A DNA stretch of 64,000 nt from Entonaema liquescens (GCA_902805475.1 CADCSX010000001.1:1-64000), one strand, 5' to 3'. Numbered from the stretch's first letter, positions 12,375 through 26,312 are shown. A program made the numbers and translations. The notes: generated by a model not told the origin, from the sequence alone.

Positions 12375-12546
12375 AAGGTTGGTATTTCAGAACTATAATT
12401 CGAACGTCGTATTATATAGCACACAAGAGTGTTGCAAGAGATTGTACGGATCCGTGTCTTGACGCTGCTTGTTGATTTAACCGCGGAAAAACAGCGGAAT
12501 GGTTCCGTTAAATCCGTAGTGCACCCACGATACATACCAAGTGCTA

Positions 12547-14345
12547 TCTCATTCCTTCATCAAGGCATAATACCCGAGAAAAGTATCCCATATGTCTTCG
12601 GTATATTATATCTGGCCTTACGTGAGAAAGTATTATTAGAGGCATGTAATGAAACTGAGCCGCACTGCCGCAGTTATTGTCCCCAGCTTCGGTACCAACA
12701 TCATTCTTATATTCGTTCCAACGTAAGTATGATGGGCTTCAGCTTCAGCTTCAGCTGAAAATCCAAACCTATCCGTAATAAGGAAGAACGCACATGTATC
12801 TACTACTCTTAGATTCATACCCTATGTCAAAATCGGATCTATACCAATCAGCTAATGTCTTGCATTTAATTATCAAGGAGTCAAGCCATGATACCGGGTT
12901 AGATGATGGTGCAAGTACACGAGTAGACTCTTTTCGCCAAGAACTAGGTACATGTCATTGAGCATTGATTATTCTACTGAGGTGTATTTCAACATGAACT
13001 AACTAGGTAGGTAGTTATACATTTACAACTACGGACTTACGTCCTTGGCGTAATAGACTACAAATACCATCAATCCCTTCTGTGTAAGTGACCTGAATTA
13101 AAATCATTACCCAAGCTGTCGGATTGGCAATTTCGATCGCTAGGTGTATGTGACCAACTAGGTGATCTTAGTTAGGGCGACCACTCCGTTCCTGGCAGTA
13201 GTGGCATTTTGTTCAGGTCATGGAATAGTCGAGAGTCCAGGGGCGACACACGAGCTGAAATGCAGCCAAGACCAACAGCGCACTTGGCGAACTAAACACC
13301 ATGCTTAGATCTCCTGTCTTGGGCACGCCACCTGCATGTCATATGTACCTACATGACAATCGTTTCGCAATGAAAACTACACTCACAATAGCGCAAGATG
13401 GAAGGACGAGGAGGATGCTCATTGACCACGAGACGGGGTTTACTGGTACCGGCGATTTTCGGGCTTGGTCATCTAGATGAGCAGAAATAAGCGCGGCTAG
13501 GTGGGAAGCATGATATTATGCTCATTGTGTCAATCAATTATGGCATCAATACGCACCAATATAGCGTACCTATAGTAGAGGTCAAAGCGGCGAGTCCCAC
13601 ACCCGCTGTCAGGGCCGAGAAAAATTGTCGAGGGTCTACCGTTCTGTTACAAAATACATTCTTGTTCGGCGGTAATACCTTGCCGAAGCTTGTGCTTCCC
13701 ACGTGGCAATTGGCATATTGTTAAGTAGAATAACAAAGAATCGGTAGCCTTTCCGATATGTTCCACTTGTCACAGATAGGCTAGTCACAGAGCTCCTTTC
13801 GTTAGTCCAAGTTTGCTAGGATGGAATTAGCTATGCCGCTGGTCCGGGCTTCATATATCCTGTTCCCAAGTAAGCTATAGCATAAATGAATGCTCCATCA
13901 ATGAATACGCTAACGAGAATTTAACAGACCTGGACCATGTCATCGCTTGCGCACTCGACTAAGGAATATGAGAATGGCATGGAAAGAGAAAAAAGAGAAA
14001 AAGGAAAAAGCTTTGTTCTTGAAGCTATAGGGTTATTTTCATGAGAACCCTTCGACTATAGGCTTCACGGCCTATTATAGTCCATGACTTATTCGTAAGG
14101 GGATAAGGTATTATTACTAGCTTGTGTTCGGGGTGAAAAGCGAAACGCCCTAACGCGCCATCGCAACCTCGGCGGATGACCCGTACTTGGCATCGGCCCA
14201 GGAGTATATCCTTTCATTGTCTCCCATCTCGTCAAAGTTTGGCTCGTTCGGAAAATAAAACTTAGGCCAAGCGTTATCGCGAGCGGGTGGCTGTTTTTCC
14301 AGCTGCACAACATCTTGCTAGTCTGCGTATGAAGCGGCAGATAGG
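12547..14345. other. Intergenic region upstream of the receptor gene
   Basis: About 1.8 kb with only short open stretches that lack codon structure or recognisable motifs. A short (CTTCAG)n run lies at about 12738-12757. The right end is the promoter side of the receptor gene. Confidence 0.5.
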
Positions 14346-15964
14346 GTGGGCATGACTTATACCGAAGACTACGGTCCATTGGCTTCGGCCAGCGATACTC
14401 TATCGCCTTTACCTACCGGCCATCGGAATGGACTCATCGCCGTCGCCGTCTGTGGCATGGTCTCGTTTGTTTCGACGTCCACATTGGTTTTATTCTTGAC
14501 CTATAAGTTGGTTACATGGCATCTACAGACTCCGAAGAGAATAGATGACGGCCACCAAACGCCAGCAAATGACCTATCGCTAGGCCTTGCCCAGAGGAAT
14601 TTCGGCATGTCCAAGAAAGCTATCCCAGAGGATGATCATGAAGAACAACGACGGCGACGACAAGCAGCGGGACGAGGACCGCCAAACCAATTTCTTATCC
14701 TCGTATACAACTTGTTCTTCGCCGATATGCACCAGGCAACGGCGTTCATGTTGAACATTCCGTGGATCCAGAAAAATGAGATAACCGTGGGAATCCCAAC
14801 TTGCTGGGCGCAAGGCTGGTTTGTATCGACGGGAGACCTGTCTGCTAGCTGCTTCATATGTGCCATTGCCATTCATACCTATCTAACCGTCGTGAGAGGG
14901 TACAAGCCTCCACAGTGGGTATTATACCTTGCCATCATCGGTTTGTGGGTGTTTATCTATCTTATGGCCATCATCGGAGTAGCCGCTACCAATAATGGGA
15001 AAGGGGTTGGTGGATTTTATGTCCGCGCTGCTGCTTGGTAAGTGGGGGAAAATTGGTGATATCACTCACCAACACCCGTTCAATGTGATCACGAATGGCT
15101 GACGTGAGTTAAAGGTGTTGGATAAACGTTAGATTTGAGTCACTCCGTCTGTGGCTACATTATATATGGATTTTCCTCTCGTTCCTTGTAACGAGTATCC
15201 TATATGCACTTATCTTCCTCTTCCTCCACCGGAAAAAGGCCTTTTCTCAACCCCTTTCGCATAGTCGTCCATCAGCATCGACGCGATCGGATACGAACGA
15301 CACAACAGCTCAAACAAACCCATCAGGACACCATCCTGCCTTTCTTATCTACCCGATTATATACGTTCTGTGTACAGCGCCATTAGCTTTGGGCCGTGTG
15401 GTAACCATGTCTGGGACAGAGGTTAGTATAGCCTATTTCTGTCTGGCGGGCGCTATGATAGGGTCCAATGGATGGCTGGATGTCCTCTTGTTCTCGACTA
15501 CACGACATTCTATTATCTTTAACGCTCCCCTGGACTCCGAGGACACCGGCTTGGAGACTTTTGCATTTATGAGGACGCCTCACTGGAGGCAATATGGAAA
15601 CATGGTCTGGGTGCAAGGTGGAACTCACACCGGCAATACCGAAGGTGGCCGGCAACGTAGAGGGCGGAGAAAGGCAGTATGGGGGTTTACTCGTATTGGG
15701 GAGCTGATGGGATGGGATGGGAGAGACGGCCGTCCTAAGAATGGGAGCAACCGTTGGGTTGGGGGACCAGGCAGCGGGAGTCAAGAATCCCTTAGAGGTA
15801 TTACTAGAGCAACAGAGGCGGGAATTCAGATGGATACCGTGACGACGGTCGTAGTAGAGGTTGAGCAAGATGACTCAAAGACGAGATCACGGGAACCTTC
15901 AGCTCACTCGATCGACAGCTCAGAAAAAGTGCACGCGCAGAGGGCGGGCAGCTTACGTCTATGA
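14346..15964 (+). CDS. Seven-transmembrane G-protein-coupled receptor, Git3/GPR1-like
   Basis: Probable plasma-membrane receptor coupled to a G-alpha protein; the Git3/Gpr1 group senses glucose or other nutrients through cAMP. Two exons, 14346-15037 and 15115-15964, with a 77-nt intron (GTAAGT..CTGAC..AAAG) that joins ..AAAW to CWINVRFESLRLWLHY in frame, about 513 aa. Seven hydrophobic segments can be read: GLIAVAVCGMVSFV.., FLILVYNLFFADMHQ.., SASCFICAIAIHTYL.., VLYLAIIGLWVFIYL.., YIWIFLSFLVTSILY.., FLIYPIIYVLCTAPL.. and a last one with SNGWLDVLLF. The third intracellular loop (between TM5 and TM6) and the cytosolic tail are Ser/Thr and Arg-rich. The CW..R...LR.W.HY.W pattern before TM5 is typical of fungal Git3-type receptors. 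Subclass is an inference. Confidence 0.8.
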
Positions 15965-17255
15965 CATTAGGACGTATTTCCAGTCTCGGAGCCTTACGTC
16001 TAAATGTAATAAACCGCGATAGATATCATCAAGTAGTTAACTCAAGTTTATAATATCCTGCGGTGATAGTGAGATGAAGGGGATGTATGTCGGCACTTGC
16101 ATACATGAGGTAGGCCGATATTGATATAAAATACGTAAACTTCCATTGGAATGAATGTAAAAGTGTACCTAAGTACATAAATCACGTGAAATATATGTGA
16201 GTAGTACCTACCTACCTACCTACCTACCTACCTAGGTACATCCTGCATAACATCGGGAGGTACTTAGGTACTTGTATATGTACCTTACCTATGTAAACTC
16301 CATCAGCCATTTTATCCGTACCTATTGGCCGCATTGTCCGTGGCGTCCGTTTTTTCCAACGAGATAACGAGATCCTGTCGAATCTTACAACGGAGAGCTG
16401 GCCTCCCTGTCTTTATGAGGCACCACTACGAAATGACAACGTAGGAAACCTTGGAGAGTCTAACCGCTTATGCCCAGGGCTCGTCTCACCACATTGCATC
16501 ACGAAAAGGGAAAAAAAAATCAAAATCCTTCAGACTGCAGACTTTAACCAACGTGTGCCCACCCTTACGTGATGATATATTACCAATAATATTACTGAGA
16601 TCCAATACTATTCCTACCTTATTTTTTGTCTCGTTTTTGGTTTCCCTGTTTCGTCTCTTGTTCATGCGTTATTCATCAACTCCACCGGGGTTGAACAAAG
16701 AAATAAACCACAAGGCATCTTTATCGCATTCTCACGTCTTTAATTACGAGTTATCGGAATCGGGACTATTACCAAACTGTTTCGGATCGGAAGCACTTAT
16801 ACACATTTTGAACTAGGTTAGTACCTACCTAGTGACTACCACGAAGTGGACTGCAATAGTAAGTCACCAGGAACCGTTGTTCAGTGAACTGGGCCTTGGC
16901 CTATCCATCCGACTGGTCCACCAACGCAAATTGCTTCGAATTCATCTAGACTGACCATCGGATTTTAGTTATTGCGCTTCGAGTTGGGAGTTTCTACGCT
17001 ATCTTTCGATATTGTGTGCTTGTTGATTCCTGTCGCAAGAGTTGTCCACCCAGCCCACGACCGACGTCGAACTTACGCGGCCCGTCTTCTTACTGCTTAT
17101 TCGTCTTGCTTAGAAGGCGGCTAGCCGATTCCTATCCGTCCACACGTCCCTCCCTCATTTATCCTTGATGTAATCCGACAATCATCCTACTCGTGTTATT
17201 CTCTATACTCCTTTCCGATTATCGCTACCGACAATTCCGCGTTGACGTCTTCAAT
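15965..17255. other. Intergenic region and IRE1 5' leader
   Basis: No convincing gene. A long (TACC)n tract with CCTAGG lies at 16205-16240. An open stretch at 16451-16816 lacks domain or codon support. The region from about 16900 is pyrimidine-rich and probably the long 5' leader and promoter of IRE1. Confidence 0.5.
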
Positions 17256-20200
17256 ATGTTGCGACGGCCTCCTGGTGAGGGACGGCTTGTCGTTCAACAG
17301 CGCAAGGTTCTACTCGCCTTAGCCGTCTTCCTTCTACCGTGGCTCCAAATTGTCGATGCTCAGCAGCAGCAACACCGACAGCAATCCCCTCCGGAGCCAG
17401 CCTCCGTCGCCAATATCTTACACGATTATAACAACGATAACATAGTTGTGGACAAACGTGATGTTCACGCCCGAGACGTCCCTATTCCCCGGCACGACTC
17501 CTTTGATGCTGAGCGTGTCGTAGGTAGCCTCGCTGCTGCGACGCCCTCTAATAAGGCACTCAACCACCACGAGACTTCACATATCAGTCGCAGGAATAGC
17601 GTCACTACCAAAAAGCAGCGATTTCGAGACGTACCTTTTCCTAACGATGCGAGCGCCCTCGCAACTTTGGCTCCGGCTCCGTCCGTTCGAGCACCAAATT
17701 CTCCAAGATATCTGCCTAGCCTGCTTGCCGGTGCTGGGCTTTCCTCGCCGCAGACTGCGCGGAGTCTGGAGAAGTGGGAAGTGGAAGACTACATTCTTCT
17801 GGCGACCGTCGATGGGCATCTTTATGCTGTCAACCGCGAGTCAGGCGATGAGCGCTGGCATCTCCAGGTTGAACAGCCTATTGTTGAGACTGTTCACCGC
17901 CGCCCGAATAGCTCCGTAGCTGATGGGCGGGACGGTCATGATCATCATCCCCTTGATGACTACATTTGGGCTGTCGAGCCTACTCGTAATGGTGCCCTCT
18001 ACGTGTGGGCGCCGTCTGGCTTCGGTAGCGGTCTGATGAGCACGGGTCTAACCATGAAGCAACTAGTTGAAGAGTTCGGCTCGTACGCTGTTCAGAATCC
18101 TCCCATCGTTTATACTGGTCACAAGAAAACCACCATGATTACCCTGGACGCGGCGACCGGTCGCGTTCTTAAGTGGTTTGGACAAGGTGGTGCACAGGTT
18201 GATCAGAGTGCCACTTGCTTCCCCCCGAACGGGCGTTTCGTTGATTCGGACAGTAAGGAATGCAGTGATAGTGGCACCATCACTCTCAGTAGGACAGAGT
18301 ACATCGTTACCATACATCGGTCTGATGACGGCAGGAGATCGCCACACTTAAATACGCCGAGTGGGGCCCAAATAATTTCGATAATGATCTCCATCAACAA
18401 TACCGAGTAACGCAGGACAACCGCTACTTCACTAGCCAGCATGATGGTAAAGTCTACGCGCTAGCATACCCGGCCGGGGCCACTTCCTTTACACTCCAAT
18501 TCTCGGTCCCAGTCGCGCGCGTTTTCGACATCGCTCGGCCTGAGGATGCTCCTCCCGGCAGCAACCCCGAGCTTGTTCTACTCCCTCAGCCCGTCCCTCC
18601 CGCTCGAGACGAAGACTCCGCCCGAGCCAGAAGTCATAGCGTATTTCTTAACCACACCGAATCTGGTAGCTGGTATGCCATGTCCGGCTGGTCATATCCT
18701 CTCATTGTCGATGCTCCAGCCGCGCAGCTTAGCCGTAAGAACCGATGGGACGCCGAAAACCCTTGGGATACATTTGATACTACTTGGGCAAATAAGGTGT
18801 TAGTTGGTACTCATATCCTAGGGAACGCAAGAACCGTACCACAATGGCCGTCGACTATACCTCCAAGTTTACCTTCCTCTCCTTTCACATCGGAATCCGA
18901 CAATGACAATAATGAATCTGCCATGCCGACTCCTTTGCCTGATACCGAGACTAATCCTCCAGGAATTGTTGGTAGCATTGTCGCTCTTCCTCAGTATGCT
19001 GCTGATAAGACGGTCGACTTTTTAATGAATCCGATCCTGTTTCCTGTGCTCGTCTACCTTTTATTCCGTTATTACAAGGATTTGGTTAGATGGTCTAAAC
19101 GCCGCGTCAAGCCAAGGCAGTATCTTGATACCGTGACATACATACGCTCGACAGATGCCACCGCCAATGCGCCCCAGGGAGTAGCCGATGACGCAGGTCA
19201 AGTGCCGGTCGTGGAGGCAGACGAGAAACAGCAGGAACCATCAATAATTGATCAAGTTGGTGCTGAGAAGGCCGTACCTGTCAATGTATCCACCGTAGAG
19301 CTTGACCCAGCTTCTGTAGATGATAACCGCGAACAGCCACAAACGGAGGGCGAGTCTCCCGAGAAGAAAAAGAAGGCTCACCGTGGGCGGAGAGGAGGTG
19401 TCAAACATCGCAAAGGGGCCAAGAAACAGCGCGATACAGCCGAAAGTTCGGGGGAGAACGGTTCACCAGAGGCTGGAGAAGGAATTCCTGGTCTTCAAAA
19501 CATTGGCCTGCCACCGAAGCTAGAGCCTAATGTTACAACTATGAATAACGACCCTGAGGACGTAAGCGGGCCCATCGTCAAGATAGGCGGTATAGAAGTC
19601 AACCAGGATGAACAGCTTGGTATGGGTAGCAACGGTACTATTGTCTTCGCTGGAAAATTCCACGGGCGGGATGTTGCCGTTAAGCGTATGCTTACTCAAT
19701 TCTGGGATATTGCAACCCAGGAGACACAGCTTTTACTTGAAAGCGATCATCATCCCAATGGTATGAGTGCAATTTCTATTACAATGAATCTCTTAAACCC
19801 AGTGTCTATTCATAGCTGCTAACCCAGTCATCTAGTGATTCGATACTTTGCTATGTCGAAGAACGACAGCTTCCTATATATTGCGTTGGAGTTGTGTCAA
19901 GCTTCGCTTTCAGACATTATCGAGAAACCCTCCATGTTCCAGGACTTGGCTCGTGCCGGCGAGATGGATCTACCCCGAGTCCTACTGCAGATAGCGCATG
20001 GTTTAGGATTCCTTCATGACCTTCGTATCGTTCACCGCGATCTCAAGCCTCAGAATATTCTCGTCACCATGGGACGCGACGGTAAGCCACGATTACTTGT
20101 ATCAGACTTCGGGTTGTGCAAAAAGCTCGAAGGAGGTCAATCATCATTTGGTGCGACTACGGCCCACGCCGCTGGTACTTCGGGTTGGCGTGCACCTGAG

Positions 20201-20977
20201 CTCCTCCTTGATGACGACGCGCGCGAGTCTTCCACGATGTCCATGACCAGTACGCACAGTGACTCGAGTCAGCTGATCAGCGCTGATGTCATGCCCAATC
20301 GGCGTGCTACCCGCGCGATTGATATCTTCAGTCTGGGACTCGTATTCTTTTATGTGCTCACCAAAGGACTTCATCCTTTCGATTGTGGTGATCGGTACAT
20401 GCGAGAAGTGAACATCCGAAAAGGCCAGTTCAGCCTCAAACCATTGGATGTACTAGGCGATGTCGCGCACGAGGCCAAAGCCTTAATTGAGACGATGCTC
20501 CGATCCGACCCTAGAGCCCGGCCTTCAGCCAAGGATGTCATGTCTCACCCATTCTTCTGGTCTGCGAAAGAGCGGCTTGCGTTCCTTTGCGACGTGTCGG
20601 ATCACTTTGAGCTCGAGCCTCGAGATCCGCCATCCAAAGCCTTGGCGGAGCTAGAAGCATGTGCCCCTCAAGTATGTCGCGGCGATTTCCTCAAAACGCT
20701 ACCAAAGGAATTTGTCGAGAGCTTGGGCAGGCAGCGCAAATACACCGGGACGAAGCTCTTAGACCTGCTACGAGCGCTTAGAAATAAGAGATTCCATTAC
20801 GGAGACATGAGCGAACCGCTGAAGAAGATGGTAGGGCCGTTGCCGGATGGGTATTTGAGTTTCTGGACTCGGCGATTTCCAAATTTGCTGATCGTATGCT
20901 GTACGGTTATCTACAAGTTGAATCTTGAAGAGCTGGATATCTTTAAGGAGTATTTCAAACCGAGAATTCCTCTATGA
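17256..20977 (+). CDS. ire1: IRE1 ER-stress sensor kinase/endoribonuclease, with one apparent frameshift
   Basis: IRE1 senses unfolded proteins in the ER lumen and splices the HAC1/hacA mRNA. Start at 17256 gives a signal peptide (QRKVLLALAVFLLPWLQIVDA). Then come a luminal beta-propeller-like domain (VDGHLYAVNRESGDERW..), a TM segment at about 19010-19085 (ILFPVLVYLLF), a Lys-rich linker, a kinase with glycine loop GMGSNGTIVFAG, Lys in VAVKRM, HRDLKPQNIL, DFG and WRAPE, and a C-terminal KEN RNase domain with Y, R-N and H in KYTGTKLLDLLRALRNKRFH. One 75-nt intron, 19761-19835 (GTATGA..TCTAG), joins HHPN to VIRYF. The luminal frame shifts at 18334-18338 by one missing base, probably in a G run, after RSDDGR; the right frame resumes with IATLKYAEWGPN. 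With it restored the protein is 1215 aa, normal for the family. Confidence 0.93.
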
Positions 20978-22487
20978 CCTGAGGTAGTTAATACATTCAG
21001 TGCCACTTGAGCAAGGAATTGTGTGCAGTATGGATCCTTTAGTTTAGTCGGTATACTTTTTCTATGAGTTTATGTGCGGATGCATTAAGTGCCTGGTTCT
21101 TTCCACATTTAAGCACATTTATATGTATTTTTCCTCTATACATTAGGCGATGCTATCACGACCCAGCCCGATGGATCGAATCTAATAAAAGAATAAAATA
21201 GGGATACATATACCCTACTTAGGTACTTACCTTATATGGATGCATACCTAAGTATTTAAGTACACAGGTAAATGGTGATGTATACCTACGTAGGTATACC
21301 TTAGGTATGCACGTGAACAATATGAAGTTATTGCTTTTTCAGAACTGCATGTAAATGTAAAGTTCATAGGAAATGCATGCGTGTTATGCATTTAATCTTC
21401 TCACGTCTTGATTTTTCAACTGCGAGCATTCCTTTTCCCATAAAGCAGGGAACTTGAGTCGGGTTGGATAGCACTCTCATCTCTGTAAATCACAATGTCA
21501 TTAAATGTACATCAAGCCTTAACGACTTTGGTACTTGGAAACTTGATATGACTTGTCATTCATCAAAAGCAACTTGCAGCAAGTGAGATCCCTGTTTAGA
21601 GCCTTTTTTATCTTCCATACTGTGCACTTATTAACATGATTTAATCAATATTCACGTCGTTTAAGGACCGTGTTTACCTGGGCAAGGAATTAGGAGTTCA
21701 GCTGTTTCTGCAATTTTAATTATGTCCTTGTCCGATTCTAATTTATCTTCGATGTTAAAGTACAATTTAATACGTTGTCCGGTTTACAAAAGTAAGTCTT
21801 CTATCCAATACCGAAAGATTACCTCTTTGGAGTTTTGTGAACTTATTTCTATCACTTCATTCGTTACCTTTTATGTACTTACCTATTTAACATTATGTGC
21901 ATACCTACGTAGGACGCATCTGGTTTCCGCTTATTAGTGTGATAGAAGTTACTCTTTCTCTTCTGTATATGTGCTATATGTGCAGACTGAGAATCAAATG
22001 ATACTGCGGTAACAACATCACTTAGAGTGAAGGCAGATGTGAAGCTTGAGGTACTACTTGCTTGCTTTACTTATACCTACCTAGGTACCTATAACCTCAA
22101 CTCCATCAATAGCCATTGCAACTTCCTCTCTTCATTCTGTCACTAAGACTTTCCTTTCTTATATATTGGTGTAAGTAACTTCAAAGTACTTATCTTTGCT
22201 TACTTGTGTAAAGGTTGATGTACGCCGCACGCTTGGCTTCAAGATCATCTCCATTGGCGCTGCATGATCATTGTTGTTGCCTGCTTCCCTCGGCTTTAGA
22301 GTACCTTGACGTCTCATCACCAACACATCTTTCGAAGCTCTTGCAAGTTATCTTCTCTATCTTCTCTTATATTCTCTCATATTCGCCCTCGTATCTCATT
22401 TTCGGCTGCTTGTTCCTCGCTGCAACATAGGTATCTTTCGACCAGTTCCATCATTCAGCACGCCTCATGTGATATTATCTTATCACT
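20978..22487. other. Intergenic region
   Basis: No gene seen. Contains TACC/GGTA-rich tracts (about 21220-21310) and ACCTAGGTACCT near 22078. The last 300 bases are pyrimidine-rich and are probably the leader of the next gene. Confidence 0.5.
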
Positions 22488-25400
22488 ATGTCTTCTACAT
22501 CCAGTGCTGCGAAGTTGAAACAGGCTACTCTAGATTCACCTGCTACGGTTCGACTGAGTACGCCTACAAGCAACCCAAACGGGAAGCAACCAGATGTTCT
22601 TGACCCTAAACTTCGACCAGCTGTAAAAGATTTGAACAGGTTACGATATAGATCAAAACCAGCGATTAAGAATGTATCTCAGTCTTCAAAGCCTACCACC
22701 TCTCAGGAACCGAAGGGCTGCGGGTCTACGGCAACTACGAGAACACCTAGTTCATCTAGCACAAAGATCCGCGTATTCAGTAGTTCTAGTGCATCCAAAC
22801 TCTCTAGCAGTGGATCAAAGATTAAAGTTGCAGACTTGGGTAACGTGGCAAGCAGTCGTCAGCAAACACCCCGCGATAGTCGACGGGATCCGTACGATAT
22901 AATTTCTGAAAGTGAGGCGAATGATCACCGGGGGGGTGAGTTGAGATCTGCCCCTCCATATAAAAGCATTTCGCTTTCGGCGGATGTGAGGACAAGCACT
23001 ATAGCTGCTTCAAAGGATCTTAGGAGCTCGCAACCATCAACACCTATACGCCCTACTATTGAACTGTCAACAATTGCGAGCTCTTCCCGAGGGACCTGTG
23101 TCTCAGGACATGCTCAACGGTCCCGTCCCTTTACCCCAGCACCAGTTCCCGCGGATAAGCAAATTATCCTGGTTGACTCATCAAGTAACGAGGACACGGG
23201 CCCGCCTATCTCGTCAAAAGGCCATTCTGCATCCACACGTACACCACGAGTCAACTCATCAAGCCCAGCACACATTCATGCGAAGTCGGTAGGGGTTCCA
23301 GTTGATCGTCACTCCCGGGACAAGATAGCCTCTCCTTCCTCAAAGGCGGCATATCATCGTTCATTTCCCTCTCAACGTGCCCAGGCTAAGATTCCTGCTG
23401 GTGTTGAGGTTATATCGATACCCGGTTCTTCGTCTGAATCAGATGTACAGCAGTCAGGTAGCAAGTCATCGATACCCGTACGCTCACTTTTCGAAACCGT
23501 TGAACCACATTCTCGCCATTGTCATTTTCTTAGCAGTTATCTAAATACGGTCGACGAGGAAGATCAAGGCGTGATTCCTCTATCAGCCGATTCAGTGTCG
23601 CCTAACAAGAAAAGGAAGCGAGATAGCATTGCACTCGTGGAAGATGATTCTGCCGCTAATGCACGCGAGCAACACCCGATTCAGGCTGAAGCCAAGGAAC
23701 GTCATGACAACCTTTCAACTATTCTGGATAGAAATGCGCCATCCGCGCTTGATCATGGCTCTTCGCGCTCTAATAAAGAGCACGCGTTTGTTAAGCAGCA
23801 TACAAATACAAAAGAGCCAGATAACGCCGAACAGGGAGAAACTCCTCCTCAGTGCTGGAACACTAACAACAGATCCGATGGTCCGGTAGGAAGCGGCGGG
23901 TCGGTCGAGGCTTCAGCTGCGCAAAGAACACATTCATCGACAAAACCACCCTCACAAAGCGAACTTAGACGCCGTGGCGGCTTGTCTTCCCTCGATAGTG
24001 TGATAAAACCGATTCAACCGATCCAGAATACTCGAACGCAACCCAAGGCTTCTAATAAGTCTAATAACATTGAACGAGACAAAGATCAAACGGAGTCGAA
24101 GGATCCCAAGGAAGCAAGAAATTCCCGTGCAGCTCTGAAGAAGTCTAGGACAGCGGAGGCGGCTATCAAGGAAGTGAAGAGCGCGAAACCCCAGTTATGC
24201 AACAAAGGTTCAGTTGCCCCTGCTAATAATTGACGCCAGCTAGCTAATAAGGCCCCAGGAAAGGGTAGCATCGTACCCGAGTCATCTTTCCAAATACCTA
24301 ATTACTTCAGTGACGAATATCGCCCGGCCTTGAGCGATGAAGAGTACTCGTCTGGAGGTTCAAGTAATAAGACGCCTCTCCTTGGACGAGGTCGGGTCGA
24401 AGACTTATTGAGCACTGTCAATACCACATCTACGCCATCAACTCCCCGGCGAAGACTGTGCAGTAGTCCCTATTCTGAGCCGACAACTTCGTTTACCCCG
24501 ATCAATAAGCCAAAATCCGGGACCCGAAGAAGAGAATCCGCTACCACGTCGCCTACGAAACCTCGTAGTAAAGCGTATTCGAGGCGTGCACGCCCCGTCT
24601 CTAGCAGAGCTGATTCTAACCCGAATGAATTCCAGAACGAGGTAGATAAGCAATCGATTCCACATGATAAGGGTAATAAAGAGAACAAAATTGTAGCACA
24701 GCCAACCGAGTTCAAGAGGAAGCCGTGGTGGAACCCACAGGCGTGGATAGACAGATATGAGACTGGGTTTATGATTGATTTCAAAGTCCCCGGTAGGCTC
24801 TGGCTCGGTATAGGTCCATTTGAGGGTGGATATCTGATGGTCCTGGAAAGGGCACTTATATGCCTGGCTATGGACCACCAGATGACGCGACAATTGCTGA
24901 GGCAGAGAAAACCGCTGTTCTTAGGTACCATCTACGCACCTACGACTCGGACTCAGAGGACCATGAACAATGGGAAAGGGATTACTTCCCAGACACCAAG
25001 AAGCCCCCCGAAGACGAAAAAGACCTACGCAGCTCGCTTCAGATGGTCATAAAAACACGAGGCCGACAAGCCCAGATTGCCCAAACATTGACCCGCAAGT
25101 AGAGAAACTTCATCGTATATCCCCGTCAGAAGAGTTTAAACGAGATAAACGATCAAAACAGAGGACGCCGAGTGAGGCCAGGGCAATAGAACGAGCAGAA
25201 CGTGTAGAGAGAACAGAGCAGTATGTGCTTACCGGAAACCCTAGTGGAGGTATCAACCCCCAAGTCGCTGATTCCCATGGTCCAATAAGCAGTAGAACTC
25301 GAGGGAAACTTCCTACCTACCGGCCACCCACGAAGAAACCCGACGAAGGTACATCACCGCCATCTGCAGCCTCTGAAACAACATCCACTCTCATTGCGCA

Positions 25401-26312
25401 ACAGTTGATAGCTGACTGTATACCATTGTCGAGCCAAGTGTTAGCAAACGCGACGAGCCCGGTCCCAGCAAACCGGCCGACTAGAATTTCACCCTTGGCG
25501 CAGCGTATTGGCAATCAATGCGACTCTGACAATGGTCGTCCGGACACCAGTAGCAGTAGCGAACCGAGTTCTGGCATCCCGACCCGACTGCATCGTGGGA
25601 TGTCCTTGCCGTCAACGCTAAAAAAGGGTCACAACACGTTTGCTGGGTTAGAGTATTCCGGTGCCAAGCAAGTCGACGTGAAAGACACACCCGAATGGCT
25701 TATTCTACCCAACGTCTCGACTAAGACTAACATAGAAGTCGCGCTACCCTTTATGTCGCCAAAAAGCGCGCAGAATACGAGGTGGTATCTCCAATCGAAT
25801 ACGATAGTTGTTCTCCACCGCCACCCACGTCTTTTAAGGAAATCAACGAGTCTACTCCAAGCACAAGCTTAGAATCAGACGAGTCAGGGGAAGAGACGCT
25901 CAAGTACGTATTGAGGCAGTCGCCGACATGGCTCAATAATGTCACGGAGATAAGAGATACAACAAAAGACAAGACGAAAGTCTCATCTAAGTTACTACTG
26001 AAATCATCCCTGAAAAAGCCTTCTGTACACTTAGAAAGACGAAGACACCTGTCTAACGCTGCAGCGACGAATACCAGCCATTCCTCCTCACTTAACCTTG
26101 ACGGAAAGGAGAAAGGGAAAGATTCTCCTTTGAGCTTCTCCCCGGCGGCTGAATCGCCTGCGAGCAAAAAGCGGAAGATGGACGACAGCCCGGATTCTCA
26201 AAAAGAGAAGAAACTTAGCCAGAGGCGTCGGCGCCGAATGCGAAAAAGTTTGGCAATGCAGATACAGAAGAGCAGCGGTCGGACACGCCTTCTTGTTGGC
26301 TCGGATTACTAG
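22488..26312 (+). CDS. Large Ser-rich disordered nuclear protein of unknown function, with three apparent frameshifts
   Basis: Not recognised. About 1253 aa if one base is restored at each of three places: the G3 at 24824-24826, the A5 at 25051-25055, and between 25741 and 25765. A TGA at 24231-24233 is bypassed if a 66-nt intron (about 24174-24239, GTGAAG..TGCTAAT..GCCAG) is removed, which keeps frame. The N-terminal 600 aa are low-complexity Ser/Thr/Pro. A more ordered core follows (WWNPQAWIDRYETGFMIDF.. then MPGYGPPDDATIAEAEK and HEQWERDYFP). The C terminus is basic with two NLS-like clusters (SKKRKMDD and QRRRRRMRKS). Codon sense continues across all shifts, so this is one gene. Its role may be nuclear; nothing more can be said. 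Confidence 0.6.

Noticed and set aside
16451..16816. A 121-codon open frame upstream of IRE1
   Set aside because: No domain, low-quality composition, and it lies in a probable leader or promoter.
17256..20977. Programmed frameshifting as the cause of the IRE1 shift
   Set aside because: No slippery heptamer or pseudoknot seen, the site is in a poorly conserved loop, and the same one-base deficit is found in unrelated genes.
24200..24240. A 36-nt intron over the TGA in the disordered-protein gene
   Set aside because: Too short; a 66-nt intron with a TGCTAAT branch site fits better and keeps frame.
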